A DNA stretch of 23,543 nucleotides from an uncultured Dorea sp. (GTDB taxonomy: Bacteria > Bacillota > Clostridia > Lachnospirales > Lachnospiraceae): positions 1-23,543 of the forward strand of contig CAJTUQ010000019.1 of NCBI GenBank assembly GCA_910579335.1, read 5' to 3'. Below, piece by piece: positions 14,870 through 22,838 of this stretch (the stretch's first letter is position 1; each line of letters starts with the position of its first letter). The position numbers and the translations under genes are program-made. The notes beneath the pieces are model-generated. The model saw only the letters and a program-made list of their open reading frames with translations. It was not told the DNA's origin and searched no databases.

Positions 14870-16225
14870 ATGGAGAAGCAATTGAAATGGACGGAGCGGT
14901 TTAATATTGGTGTTGATAATATTGACAAAGAACACCAGAAACTTTTTGGCATCATGAACAAAATGATTCGGTTTGGCGAGCAGCCGGAAAAGCACCAATG
15001 GATCTGTGACGAAGGAATTAAGTTTTTTAAGGCTCATGCGGTAAAACATTTTGCCGAGGAAGAAGAGTATATGGCTTCCATCGGGTACGATGGGTATAAG
15101 ACGCATAAGCGCCTGCATGACAATTTCCGGGATGTTACGCTGCCCCAGCTGGAGTGGGAGCTTGACCAGACCGGGTATTCCGTTGCGGCCGTCAACCATT
15201 TTCTGGGCGTCTGCACAGGGTGGCTCATTGGGCATACGCTCACGGAGGATCTTGCAATTGTGGGAGAAGGCGAGAGCAAATGGGGAGAACTTCTGCCAGA
15301 GGAAGAGCAGGCGTCTATGGGAGAGGCCATCGCTCATCTGATCTATGATATGTTCCGGTTAAAAACTCAGTTAATCAGTAAACAGTACGGCGGAGAGAAA
15401 TTCGGGAACGGAATTTACTATCGTTTGGTTTATGAAACCGAAGGGGACAAAGAATGGGAAATTATTCTTGTTTTTGAAGAGAAGCTTCTGATTAATACCG
15501 TGGGCAAAATGATAGATGTGAAAACCGACAAGGTAAACTCAATGGTTATAAACGCAACGAGATATACGGCAAGGCAGTTCGTGGAGAAACTAAAAAGATA
15601 TTTCCCGTCGGCGGATCTGCGCAAAATAAAAGGGGAAAACCTTTTGAACTATGAGCAGTTCCAGCAGGTACTGGAAAAAAAGAAGCTTCAGTTCAGCCTT
15701 CTGTTTGATACCGGGGCAGGATATTTCGCATTTTGCGTGAGTGCGCCCCATCTGCTGGAGAAGGGCGTCGGCTCAAACATCCAGGTAGAAAATGCCATGT
15801 CAGAGATTGAGGAGTACCTTAAGAATAATATTGTGGAGCATGAGGAGGAAGCGAAAAAGAAAATTCTTGTGGTGGATGATTCCGGCCTTATGCGTCAGGC
15901 GATAAAGCAGCTTTTGGAGAAGGATTACGAGGTTGGGCTTGCGCAGTCCGGGATAGCGGCAATCAGAAGCATCACGCTCAACAGGCCGGATCTTGTCCTG
16001 CTTGACTATGAAATGCCGGTCTGCGACGGCAGGCAGGTGCTTGACATGATCCGCGCGGAGGAAGAGACTGCGGACATTCCGGTCATCTTCCTGACAGGAA
16101 GGGGCGACAAGGAGAGCGTTCAAAAGATTGTCCCGCTAAAGCCGGCCGGGTATCTTCTCAAAACTATGAAGCCTGAAGAGATAAAGAAGAGCGTTGATAA
16201 ATTTTTTGAAAAGCAAAACGGCTAA
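14870..16225 (+). CDS. Hemerythrin - middle domain - response regulator receiver fusion protein
   Basis: This 451-residue cytoplasmic protein joins three parts. Residues 1-130 are a bacteriohemerythrin with the expected di-iron ligand set (His22, His60, Glu64, His79, His83, His122, Asp127), which would bind oxygen or sense redox or iron. Residues 150-320 form an alpha/beta region that loosely resembles a CheX-like domain, but without an obvious ExxN phosphatase motif. Residues 328-451 are a receiver domain with acidic Asp336-Asp337, phosphoacceptor Asp379, Thr409 and Lys431 all intact. There is no DNA-binding output domain and no adjacent kinase, so it may act as a phosphorylatable oxygen sensor in a chemotaxis or c-di-GMP pathway. 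That role is inferred. GGAGG precedes the ATG at 14870. Confidence 0.85.
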   Translation: MEKQLKWTERFNIGVDNIDKEHQKLFGIMNKMIRFGEQPEKHQWICDEGIKFFKAHAVKHFAEEEEYMASIGYDGYKTHKRLHDNFRDVTLPQLEWELDQTGYSVAAVNHFLGVCTGWLIGHTLTEDLAIVGEGESKWGELLPEEEQASMGEAIAHLIYDMFRLKTQLISKQYGGEKFGNGIYYRLVYETEGDKEWEIILVFEEKLLINTVGKMIDVKTDKVNSMVINATRYTARQFVEKLKRYFPSADLRKIKGENLLNYEQFQQVLEKKKLQFSLLFDTGAGYFAFCVSAPHLLEKGVGSNIQVENAMSEIEEYLKNNIVEHEEEAKKKILVVDDSGLMRQAIKQLLEKDYEVGLAQSGIAAIRSITLNRPDLVLLDYEMPVCDGRQVLDMIRAEEETADIPVIFLTGRGDKESVQKIVPLKPAGYLLKTMKPEEIKKSVDKFFEKQNG

Positions 16226-16232
16226 TAAACCC

Positions 16233-16261
16233 TTGACAACAGCGTAAAATCGTAATAAACT
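16233..16261 (+). promoter_or_regulatory. Promoter of the str operon
   Basis: A perfect -35 TTGACA (16233-16238), a 17-bp spacer and TAAACT (16256-16261) lie about 90 bp before rpsL, right after the receiver-protein stop. The -10 is weak (four of six matches). Confidence 0.65.
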
Positions 16262-16269
16262 AATCTAGC

Positions 16270-16300
16270 GTGCATGGAAATGCATTGTATTTTCATGCAC
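16270..16300 (+). promoter_or_regulatory. Leader hairpin upstream of rpsL
   Basis: GTGCATGGAAA (16270-16280) pairs with TTTCATGCAC (16291-16300), one G bulged, loop of 10 nt. It sits at the very start of the predicted transcript and lacks a T-tract, so it is more likely an mRNA stability or translational control element than a terminator. Confidence 0.55.
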
Positions 16301-16348
16301 AATTCAGAGATAAATGCAACTTATTATTATCGTAGGAGGTGAAAAAGA

Positions 16349-16771
16349 ATGCCAACATTTAACCAGTTAGTAAGAAAAGGACGTCAGACAGCAGTTAAGA
16401 AGTCTACGGCTCCGGCACTTCAGAAAGGCTACAACTCTTTGAGAAAGAGAGCGACGGATGAGTCTGCTCCTCAGAAGAGAGGCGTGTGTACGGCAGTTAA
16501 GACAGCTACACCGAAAAAGCCGAACTCAGCATTGAGAAAAATTGCCAGGGTACGTCTTTCTAACGGTATCGAGGTAACAAGCTATATTCCGGGCGAAGGC
16601 CATAACCTTCAGGAGCATAGCGTTGTCCTGATTCGCGGAGGAAGGGTAAAAGATCTTCCAGGTACGCGTTACCATATCGTTAGAGGAACGCTTGATACGG
16701 CAGGTGTTGCCAAGAGAAGACAGGCACGTTCAAAATACGGCGCAAAGAGGCCGAAAGACGCTAAAAAGTAA
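16349..16771 (+). CDS. rpsL: 30S ribosomal protein S12
   Basis: S12 sits at the decoding centre of the small subunit and controls translational accuracy; it is the classic streptomycin-resistance target. The 140 residues begin MPTFNQLVRKGR and include TPKKPNSALRK (the decoding loop, with lysine at the streptomycin-sensitive position), VRLSNGIEVTSYIPGEGHNLQEHS and KDLPGTRYHIVRG. AGGAGGTG is upstream of the ATG. It is the first gene of the str operon, here not directly preceded by rpoB/rpoC. The following 307-bp spacer to rpsG is unusually long. Confidence 0.98.
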   Translation: MPTFNQLVRKGRQTAVKKSTAPALQKGYNSLRKRATDESAPQKRGVCTAVKTATPKKPNSALRKIARVRLSNGIEVTSYIPGEGHNLQEHSVVLIRGGRVKDLPGTRYHIVRGTLDTAGVAKRRQARSKYGAKRPKDAKK

Positions 16772-17078
16772 GCTTTTAGTGAGCGCAGGCCGCAGGCGAT
16801 GCGCGAACTTAGAGATTACTTTGTTCTTCTGAACGCAGTGAAGAAGAACCTCCTCATGAAAAGCGGAGGAAAACCATAGCAATCTTAACGTTCCGAAGAA
16901 CGATTCATGAAGTGAAAACTTCAATATTAAAAAGATGTAATCACAAACAGAACTATGATTAAAGTAAGTTGCAGGGAATATAGATACGGACCGTATGCCC
17001 TGTGCACTACACAGTATCATTAGAACGACACATGTGAGTACCGATGAATTAATCAAAATGTTTAAGGAGGGAAGAACC
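16772..17078 (+). ncRNA. Structured rpsL-rpsG intercistronic region (candidate regulatory RNA)
   Basis: This 307-bp spacer contains a run of hairpins: GCGCA/TGCGC at 16783-16804 with a tandem CGCAGGC repeat inside; an 8-bp perfect stem 16823-16830/16842-16849; CCTCC/GGAGG at 16849-16869; a CGAA-loop stem 16889-16902; a GAAA-loop stem 16908-16923; and a two-part stem 16972-17002 (CAGGG/CCCTG outside, ATACG/CGTAT inside). No T-tract follows any of them, so they are not terminators. In E. coli the shorter rpsL-rpsG spacer binds S7 for feedback control; a similar role here is inferred. Confidence 0.5.
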
Positions 17079-17549
17079 GTGCCACGTAAAGGACATACTC
17101 AGAAAAGAGACGTATTAGCAGATCCGTTATACAACAACAAAGTGGTGACAAAACTTATCAATAACATTATGTTAGACGGTAAGAAAGGCGTTGCCCAGAA
17201 GATAGTATACGGTGCGTTTGACAGAGTTGCAGAAAAAACCGATAAGCCGGCGATTGAAGTGTTTGAGGAGGCAATGAACAATATCATGCCGCAGCTTGAA
17301 GTTAAGGCAAGGCGTATCGGCGGTGCGACATACCAGGTGCCAATCGAAGTAAGGGCGGACAGAAGACAGGCGCTTGCGCTTCGCTGGCTTACATTGTTCT
17401 CACGCAAAAGAGGCGAGAAGACGATGCAGGAGAGATTGGCGAACGAGATTATGGATGCTGCCAACAATACGGGAGCAGCCGTAAAACGTAAAGAAGATAT
17501 GCATAAGATGGCTGAAGCAAATAAAGCATTTGCTCACTACAGATTCTAG
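17079..17549 (+). CDS. rpsG: 30S ribosomal protein S7
   Basis: S7 is the primary assembly protein of the 30S head and contacts the E-site tRNA. The start is a GTG at 17079, 8 nt after AAGGAGG (17064-17070). It gives PRKGHTQKRDVLADPLYNNK and exactly 156 residues, the standard length. The frame remains open upstream to 16995, but that extension runs through the hairpin-rich spacer and has no family counterpart. Also visible is GGATYQVPIEVRADRRQALALRWL. fusA follows after 9 bp. Confidence 0.98.
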   Translation: MPRKGHTQKRDVLADPLYNNKVVTKLINNIMLDGKKGVAQKIVYGAFDRVAEKTDKPAIEVFEEAMNNIMPQLEVKARRIGGATYQVPIEVRADRRQALALRWLTLFSRKRGEKTMQERLANEIMDAANNTGAAVKRKEDMHKMAEANKAFAHYRF

Positions 17550-17558
17550 GAGGCAATA

Positions 17559-19676
17559 ATGGCTGGAAGAGAATATCCATTAGAGAGAACAAGAAATATC
17601 GGTATTATGGCTCATATTGATGCCGGTAAGACTACACTCACAGAGCGTATTCTTTACTATACCGGTGTAAACTACAAGATTGGAGATACTCATGAAGGTA
17701 CTGCAACTATGGACTGGATGGAGCAGGAGCAGGAAAGAGGTATCACAATCACTTCCGCAGCTACTACTTGTCACTGGACACTTGAGGAAGACGGGAAACC
17801 GAAGGCAGGCGCCCCGGAACATCGTATCAATATTATTGATACTCCGGGACACGTTGACTTTACCGTAGAGGTTGAGCGTTCTCTTCGTGTACTTGACGGA
17901 GCGGTAGGTGTGTTCTGTGCTAAGGGTGGTGTTGAGCCGCAGTCAGAAAATGTATGGCGTCAGGCAGACACCTACAATGTACCGAGAATGGCTTTCATCA
18001 ACAAGATGGACATTTTGGGTGCGGATTTCTACAATGCTGTTGAGCAGATTAAGACAAGGCTTGGAAAGAACGCCATTTGTCTTCAGCTGCCAATCGGCAA
18101 AGAGGATGATTTTAAGGGAATTATCGATTTGATGGAGATGAGGGCTTACATCTATAATGATGACAAGGGCGATGATATCTCTATCGTAGAGATTCCGGAT
18201 GATATGAAGGACGACGCAGAGCTTTACCGCTCAGAGCTGGTAGAGAAAATCTGTGATTTAGACGATGATTTGATGATGCAGTATCTTGAGGGAGAGGAGC
18301 CGTCCGTAGAGGATTTGAAGACGGCGCTCAGGAAGGCGACATGTGAATGTACCGCTGTTCCGGTATGCTGCGGTTCCGCATACAGAAACAAAGGCGTGCA
18401 AAAGCTTCTTGACGCTGTGCTGGAGTATATGCCTGCACCGACAGACATTCCTCCGATTCAGGGTGTTGACGCAGACGGCAATGATGTTGTGAGACATTCT
18501 TCTGACGAGGAGCCGTTCTCGGCTTTGGCGTTCAAGATTATGACAGACCCATTTGTTGGAAAGCTTGCATATTTCAGAGTTTATTCCGGTACGATGAACT
18601 CCGGTTCCTATGTGCTGAATGCAACGAAGGGAAAGAAGGAGCGCGTAGGACGTATTCTTCAGATGCATGCAAACAAGAGGCAGGAGCTTGATAAAGTTTA
18701 TTCCGGCGATATTGCTGCGGCAATCGGATTTAAATTTACTACGACAGGTGATACGCTGTGTGCAGACCAGCATCCGGTTATCCTTGAGTCGATGGAGTTC
18801 CCGGAGCCGGTTATCGAGCTTGCAATTGAGCCGAAAACGAAGGCTTCCCAGGGCAAACTTGGCGAATCTCTTGCAAAGCTGGCGGAGGAAGACCCAACGT
18901 TCCGCGCACATACTGACCAAGAGACGGGCCAGACGATTATTGCCGGAATGGGTGAGCTTCACCTTGAGATTATCGTAGACAGGCTTCTGCGTGAATTTAA
19001 GGTGGAGGCAAATGTAGGCGCACCTCAGGTTGCATACAAAGAGGCGTTTACAAAAGCTGTTGATGTTGACAGCAAATATGCGAAGCAGTCAGGAGGACGC
19101 GGACAGTACGGACACTGTAAGGTTAAGTTTGAACCTATGGACGCCAACGGTGAAGAACTGTTCAAGTTTGAGTCCAGCGTAGTCGGCGGAGCGATTCCGA
19201 AAGAATATATTCCTAAAATCGGCGAAGGTATCGAGGAAGCGATGCAGGCAGGTATCCTTGGAGGATTTCCGGTTGTCGGCATTAAGGCGAATGTGTACGA
19301 TGGTTCCTACCATGAGGTCGATTCCAGTGAGATGGCATTCCACATTGCAGGTTCCCTTGCATTTAAAGATGCCATGAAGAAAGCGGAGCCGATACTTCTT
19401 GAGCCTATCATGAAGGTAGAGGTAACGATGCCGGAGGAATATATGGGAGATGTTATCGGTGATATCAACTCCCGGCGCGGACGTATCGAAGGTATGGATG
19501 ATTTGGGCGGAGGAAAGATTGTGCGGGGTTACGTGCCGCTTTCCGAAATGTTCGGCTATTCCACGGACCTTCGTTCAAGGACACAGGGACGCGGGAACTA
19601 CTCCATGTTTTTTGAAAAATATGAGCCGGTTCCGAAATCTGTGCAGGAAAAAGTGTTGACAAATAAAAATGCTTAA
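17559..19676 (+). CDS. fusA: Elongation factor G
   Basis: This translational GTPase drives ribosome translocation after each peptide bond. The 705 residues have the complete GTP-binding set: P-loop AHIDAGKTTL, switch-II DTPGHVDF and NKMD. Domain IV landmarks SGGRGQYGHCKV and the GDVIGDINSRRG segment are characteristic of canonical EF-G. The length is within the family range and the protein is intact. AGGAGG precedes the ATG within the 9-bp gap from rpsG, consistent with a polycistronic str operon. The 115 bp that follow carry a separate tuf promoter. Confidence 0.98.
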   Translation: MAGREYPLERTRNIGIMAHIDAGKTTLTERILYYTGVNYKIGDTHEGTATMDWMEQEQERGITITSAATTCHWTLEEDGKPKAGAPEHRINIIDTPGHVDFTVEVERSLRVLDGAVGVFCAKGGVEPQSENVWRQADTYNVPRMAFINKMDILGADFYNAVEQIKTRLGKNAICLQLPIGKEDDFKGIIDLMEMRAYIYNDDKGDDISIVEIPDDMKDDAELYRSELVEKICDLDDDLMMQYLEGEEPSVEDLKTALRKATCECTAVPVCCGSAYRNKGVQKLLDAVLEYMPAPTDIPPIQGVDADGNDVVRHSSDEEPFSALAFKIMTDPFVGKLAYFRVYSGTMNSGSYVLNATKGKKERVGRILQMHANKRQELDKVYSGDIAAAIGFKFTTTGDTLCADQHPVILESMEFPEPVIELAIEPKTKASQGKLGESLAKLAEEDPTFRAHTDQETGQTIIAGMGELHLEIIVDRLLREFKVEANVGAPQVAYKEAFTKAVDVDSKYAKQSGGRGQYGHCKVKFEPMDANGEELFKFESSVVGGAIPKEYIPKIGEGIEEAMQAGILGGFPVVGIKANVYDGSYHEVDSSEMAFHIAGSLAFKDAMKKAEPILLEPIMKVEVTMPEEYMGDVIGDINSRRGRIEGMDDLGGGKIVRGYVPLSEMFGYSTDLRSRTQGRGNYSMFFEKYEPVPKSVQEKVLTNKNA

Positions 19677-19690
19677 AATAAAGAAAAGGC

Positions 19691-19719
19691 TTGAAAAACT
19701 GCATGATTTGAAATATAAT
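19691..19719 (+). promoter_or_regulatory. Separate promoter for tuf
   Basis: TTGAAA (19691-19696), a 17-bp spacer and a perfect TATAAT (19714-19719) lie about 70 bp before tuf. A second TATAAT (19740-19745) has no matching -35. A small hairpin (TGCCA/TGGCA, 19753-19766) sits in the leader. This lets EF-Tu be made in excess of the other str products. Confidence 0.8.
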
Positions 19720-19791
19720 CAGAGTTAGCCGAGTAAACGTATAATTAAAATATGCCATAAGTGGCACTGTAATTTAAGGAGGATATTCATA

Positions 19792-20979
19792 ATGGCAAAA
19801 GCTAAATTTGAAAGAACTAAACCACATTGTAATATTGGTACCATCGGCCACGTTGACCACGGTAAAACAACTCTTACGGCAGCAATCACAAAGGTTCTGT
19901 CTGAGAGAGTAGAAGGAAATGCAGCGGTTGCATTTGATAACATTGATAAGGCTCCGGAAGAGAGAGAGCGTGGAATCACAATTTCTACAGCTCACGTAGA
20001 GTATGAGACAGCGAACCGTCACTATGCTCACGTTGACTGTCCGGGACATGCCGACTACGTTAAGAACATGATTACAGGTGCTGCTCAGATGGACGGCGCT
20101 ATCCTTGTTGTAGCTGCGACAGACGGTGTTATGGCTCAGACAAAAGAGCACATCCTTCTGTCCCGTCAGGTAGGCGTTCCTTACATCGTAGTATTCATGA
20201 ACAAATGTGACATGGTAGACGATGAGGAGCTTCTTGAGTTAGTAGAGATGGAGATTACGGAAGTTCTTGAAGAGTATGAGTTTGAGGGATGCCCGATTAT
20301 TCAGGGTTCTGCTCTGAAGGCTCTTGAAGATCCGAGCAGCGAGTGGGCTGACAAGATTATGGAACTGATGGATACGGTAGATTCCTTTATTCCGGATCCG
20401 AAGCGTGCTACAGACCAGCCGTTCCTTATGCCTGTAGAGGACGTATTCTCTATCACAGGACGTGGAACTGTTGCTACAGGTAGAGTTGAGCGTGGTGTTC
20501 TTCATGTAAATGATGAAGTAGAAATCGTTGGTATCCATGAGGATAAGAGAAAAACAGTTGTTACAGGTGTTGAGATGTTCCGTAAGCTTCTTGACGAGGC
20601 TCAGGCTGGTGACAACATCGGTGCTCTTCTTCGTGGCGTTCAGAGAACAGAGATTGAAAGAGGACAGTGTCTTGTTAAACCGGGTTCTGTAACATGTCAT
20701 ACAAAGTTCACAGGTCAGGTTTACGTATTGACAAAGGACGAGGGCGGCCGTCATACACCGTTCTTCAACAACTATCGTCCGCAGTTCTATTTCAGAACAA
20801 CTGACGTTACAGGTATCTGCAACCTTCCGGAAGGTATTGAGATGTGTATGCCTGGCGATAACGTAGAGATTACTGCTGAGTTGATTCATCCGGTAGCTAT
20901 GGAGCAGGGTCTTCGTTTCGCTATCCGTGAGGGCGGCCGTACAGTAGGTTCAGGTACAGTTGCAACTATCATCGAGTAA
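19792..20979 (+). CDS. tuf: Elongation factor Tu
   Basis: EF-Tu delivers aminoacyl-tRNA to the ribosome as a GTP complex. The 395 residues contain P-loop GHVDHGKTTLT, DCPGHADY, MNKCD and the C-terminal RTVGSGTVATIIE ending seen in bacterial EF-Tu. AAGGAGG precedes the ATG. Codon use is markedly more biased than in neighbours (many GTT, CTT and GGT codons), as expected for a very highly expressed gene. It has its own promoter and a strong terminator. Confidence 0.99.
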   Translation: MAKAKFERTKPHCNIGTIGHVDHGKTTLTAAITKVLSERVEGNAAVAFDNIDKAPEERERGITISTAHVEYETANRHYAHVDCPGHADYVKNMITGAAQMDGAILVVAATDGVMAQTKEHILLSRQVGVPYIVVFMNKCDMVDDEELLELVEMEITEVLEEYEFEGCPIIQGSALKALEDPSSEWADKIMELMDTVDSFIPDPKRATDQPFLMPVEDVFSITGRGTVATGRVERGVLHVNDEVEIVGIHEDKRKTVVTGVEMFRKLLDEAQAGDNIGALLRGVQRTEIERGQCLVKPGSVTCHTKFTGQVYVLTKDEGGRHTPFFNNYRPQFYFRTTDVTGICNLPEGIEMCMPGDNVEITAELIHPVAMEQGLRFAIREGGRTVGSGTVATIIE

Positions 20980-21000
20980 TTGATGGAAAGCTAGATTTTA

Positions 21001-21035
21001 AGGGACTTTCTGAAATACCAGAAAGTCCCTTTTTC
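21001..21035 (+). terminator. Intrinsic terminator after tuf
   Basis: A perfect 12-bp stem AGGGACTTTCTG (21001-21012) / CAGAAAGTCCCT (21019-21030) with a 6-nt loop is followed by TTTTC. It ends the str operon. Confidence 0.95.
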
Positions 21036-21106
21036 TAAAATGAACATTTTAATCTCCAAGAAATGGAGTAAATAAAAAATGGTGTAAATATTTAATGTAT
21101 CCATTG

Positions 21107-21137
21107 TAAAAAAACAGTGCAGGTTTTCCCGCACTGT
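21107..21137 (-). terminator. Intrinsic terminator of the DUF1002 gene
   Basis: On the minus strand ACAGTGCGGG (21137-21128) pairs with CCTGCACTGT (21123-21114), loop AAAA, followed by a run of seven T (A-run at 21108-21114 on the plus strand). It faces the tuf terminator, so the two converging units are each closed. Confidence 0.93.
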
Positions 21138-21155
21138 TTTCGTTTCGAAAATATT

Positions 21156-22412
21156 TTACTCCGAGATGTCTTCTGCGTCCTCATCGGAATCGCCGTCGTG
21201 CCCGTTTTGCAGCGGGTCGTCGTTATCCTCGTCGCTCATCGGTGTTTCCGAATCATCAGAATCGCCGTCATGTCCATTTTGCAACGGGTCGTCGTCATCC
21301 TCATCGCCCGTGGGTGCTTCTGCATCATCGAAACTGTCGTTGTCTGCCTCGTCGTCAATACTTTGAGGCGCGGGCCCGTCTTCTGTCTCATTGCCGCCAA
21401 ACAGACCCTTGAAGAAATTAACTATCTTATCAAAGAAACCGTCTCCTTCCTCGGAGTTTACTTTTTCCTTAATATCGTCTAAGGTACTGTCAATTACTGC
21501 GTTGTCGCCGAGAAGCTTGTCGTTAGTGCTGTTGATGATTCCACCCTTGTCACTGCCGCCGAAAAATCCGGTGAATGTACTGACAAGCTTTGAAAAGAAT
21601 CCCTCTTCCTTGCCTTCTAAGTTATCAAGCGTTTTTTTCAGTGCTTTTACGTCATAATCATACTGTGCGATATTTTGCATAAGTGAGACGATTTGTGCAA
21701 TCTGCTCATCCGTCAAATCAACGCCGGCTTTTTTTGCAGTCTCTTTTACTGTCTCTTCGATTTTGCTTTCATCGGTAAGGTTTCCCTCGATAACGGCCTG
21801 TTTTACCTCGTTCATCAGATTGGACGCTTCATCCTGTCCGATATCGTCTGCAAGCTCGCCGGTAGTTACAAGCTCTTCGGTCGCCGCCGCTTTTTGCTCT
21901 TCACTGAGTTCTTTGCCGCTGGCGGATTCATAAGCCATCATAATTCCCGTTAAGGCGCCCGTTCCGGATACCTCAATCGGAGAGGCGGCAACAACATTGC
22001 AGTTCTCGACGCCGGATGTGAGCAGGGTGCTGGCAATCATAGAGCTTGTTACAAATGTAAGGTTTGCAACCTTTACCTGGATTCCGCCTTTTTCAGTCGG
22101 CTCAACATAAGAACAGCTGTAAGTTTTTTTCCCAATCTGTGATTCTGTGGCAATGCCTTCCATATATTTGCGTTCGTCTTGATTTGTTACTTCAATGGTG
22201 TCAACATCGTCTGCGGTTGTTCCAAAATATTTATACATGGACTCTTTTTGTTCGTCCGACAGGTTTGCTCCCAATGTGACAACTTTAGAACTGTCCGCTT
22301 TTGCTGCAATGGGTACGCTAACACAAATAAGTGACGCCGCAGTAAAAACAAAGATGCTTTTCTTAATACAGCGCAAAATGCGCTGCGGTGCTTTCGTTTT
22401 AAATTTTTCCAT
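21156..22412 (-). CDS. Secreted DUF1002 (YpuA-like) protein with acidic repeat tail
   Basis: This exported protein of 418 residues has unknown function. A signal peptide (basic start, hydrophobic core, AKA cleavage site after about residue 39) has no lipobox, so it is released or wall-associated. The mature part begins VVTLGANLSDEQ and contains VANLTFVTSSMIASTLLTSG and a GTGALTGIMMAYE segment, matching the DUF1002 family. Two copies of GFFxKxVxxFxGxFGG follow (encoded at 21555-21602 and 21393-21440), then a very acidic tail with two 24-residue repeats containing DDPLQNGHDGDSD. The ATG at 22412 has GGGGAG 6 nt upstream; an in-frame extension to 22469 lacks such a site. It is followed by its own terminator. 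Confidence 0.88.
   Translation of the reverse strand: MEKFKTKAPQRILRCIKKSIFVFTAASLICVSVPIAAKADSSKVVTLGANLSDEQKESMYKYFGTTADDVDTIEVTNQDERKYMEGIATESQIGKKTYSCSYVEPTEKGGIQVKVANLTFVTSSMIASTLLTSGVENCNVVAASPIEVSGTGALTGIMMAYESASGKELSEEQKAAATEELVTTGELADDIGQDEASNLMNEVKQAVIEGNLTDESKIEETVKETAKKAGVDLTDEQIAQIVSLMQNIAQYDYDVKALKKTLDNLEGKEEGFFSKLVSTFTGFFGGSDKGGIINSTNDKLLGDNAVIDSTLDDIKEKVNSEEGDGFFDKIVNFFKGLFGGNETEDGPAPQSIDDEADNDSFDDAEAPTGDEDDDDPLQNGHDGDSDDSETPMSDEDNDDPLQNGHDGDSDEDAEDISE
21181..21324 (-). repeat. Tandem 72-bp repeat (two copies) in the DUF1002 C-terminal tail
   Basis: Units at 21181-21252 and 21253-21324 are aligned without gaps and preserve the reading frame (24 codons each). Each encodes DPLQNGHDGDSD plus a Ser/Asp/Glu-rich spacer. 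The differences are mostly single-base changes, so the duplication is not brand new. Confidence 0.9.
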
Positions 22413-22499
22413 ACTACACTCCCCTTTATTCATTCTTTTTGTATCTCCCTGCTTCTCATAATATATCACAGGCTTTTCGGTTTGAAAAGAAAAACCGTC

Positions 22500-22823
22500 T
22501 TAACAATTTCTGAATATTTTTTGTAGATGTCTTTCAAAGGTGGTATCCTCCGTTACACCCTGCAGCTCTCCAAGCAGTTTTCCATTCCGGAAAAAAGCAA
22601 ATGTAGGGACGATGGAGGCCTTATACCGCTCGGCCAGTTCCGGCGATTCGTCTACTTCTACTTCGCAGAATTGTATGCGGTTTTTGTATCCCGGCTCAAT
22701 ATCTTCTACAAGAGGCTTCATCATGGCGCATTTGCCGCACCATGCGGCATAAAACATAACGACGACAGGTAAGGAGCTTTTTTTTATTTCCATTGAAAAA
22801 TTTTTTGCTGTCAGATGCAGCAT
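22500..22823 (-). CDS. Thioredoxin-like thiol-disulfide protein
   Basis: This 107-residue thioredoxin-fold protein has FYAAWCGKCAMMKPLVEDI containing the CxxC active site in the form WCGKC instead of the usual WCGPC. The cis-proline segment IVPTFAFFRNGK follows, then GELQGV. It has no signal peptide, so it acts in the cytoplasm as a disulfide reductase or a specialised partner. The Lys replacing Pro in CxxC should change its redox potential. The frame is open from a TTG at 22832, but AAAGG (22837-22833) is 9 nt before the ATG at 22823, which is chosen. A weak 6-bp stem without T-tract follows the stop. Confidence 0.9.
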   Translation of the reverse strand: MLHLTAKNFSMEIKKSSLPVVVMFYAAWCGKCAMMKPLVEDIEPGYKNRIQFCEVEVDESPELAERYKASIVPTFAFFRNGKLLGELQGVTEDTTFERHLQKIFRNC

Positions 22824-22838
22824 GTATCTCAACCTTTC

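Noticed and set aside
16995..17078. 28-residue N-terminal extension of S7
   Set aside because: S7 has standard length from the GTG at 17079 with ideal Shine-Dalgarno spacing; the extension runs through the hairpin region.
21181..21324. CRISPR-like array
   Set aside because: Only two adjacent 72-bp units, in frame and coding, with no spacers; this is a protein tandem repeat.
21117..21482. Plus-strand frames with Ser-rich or hydrophobic repeats opposite the DUF1002 tail
   Set aside because: They mirror the acidic tandem repeat of the real minus-strand gene; no ribosome binding site.
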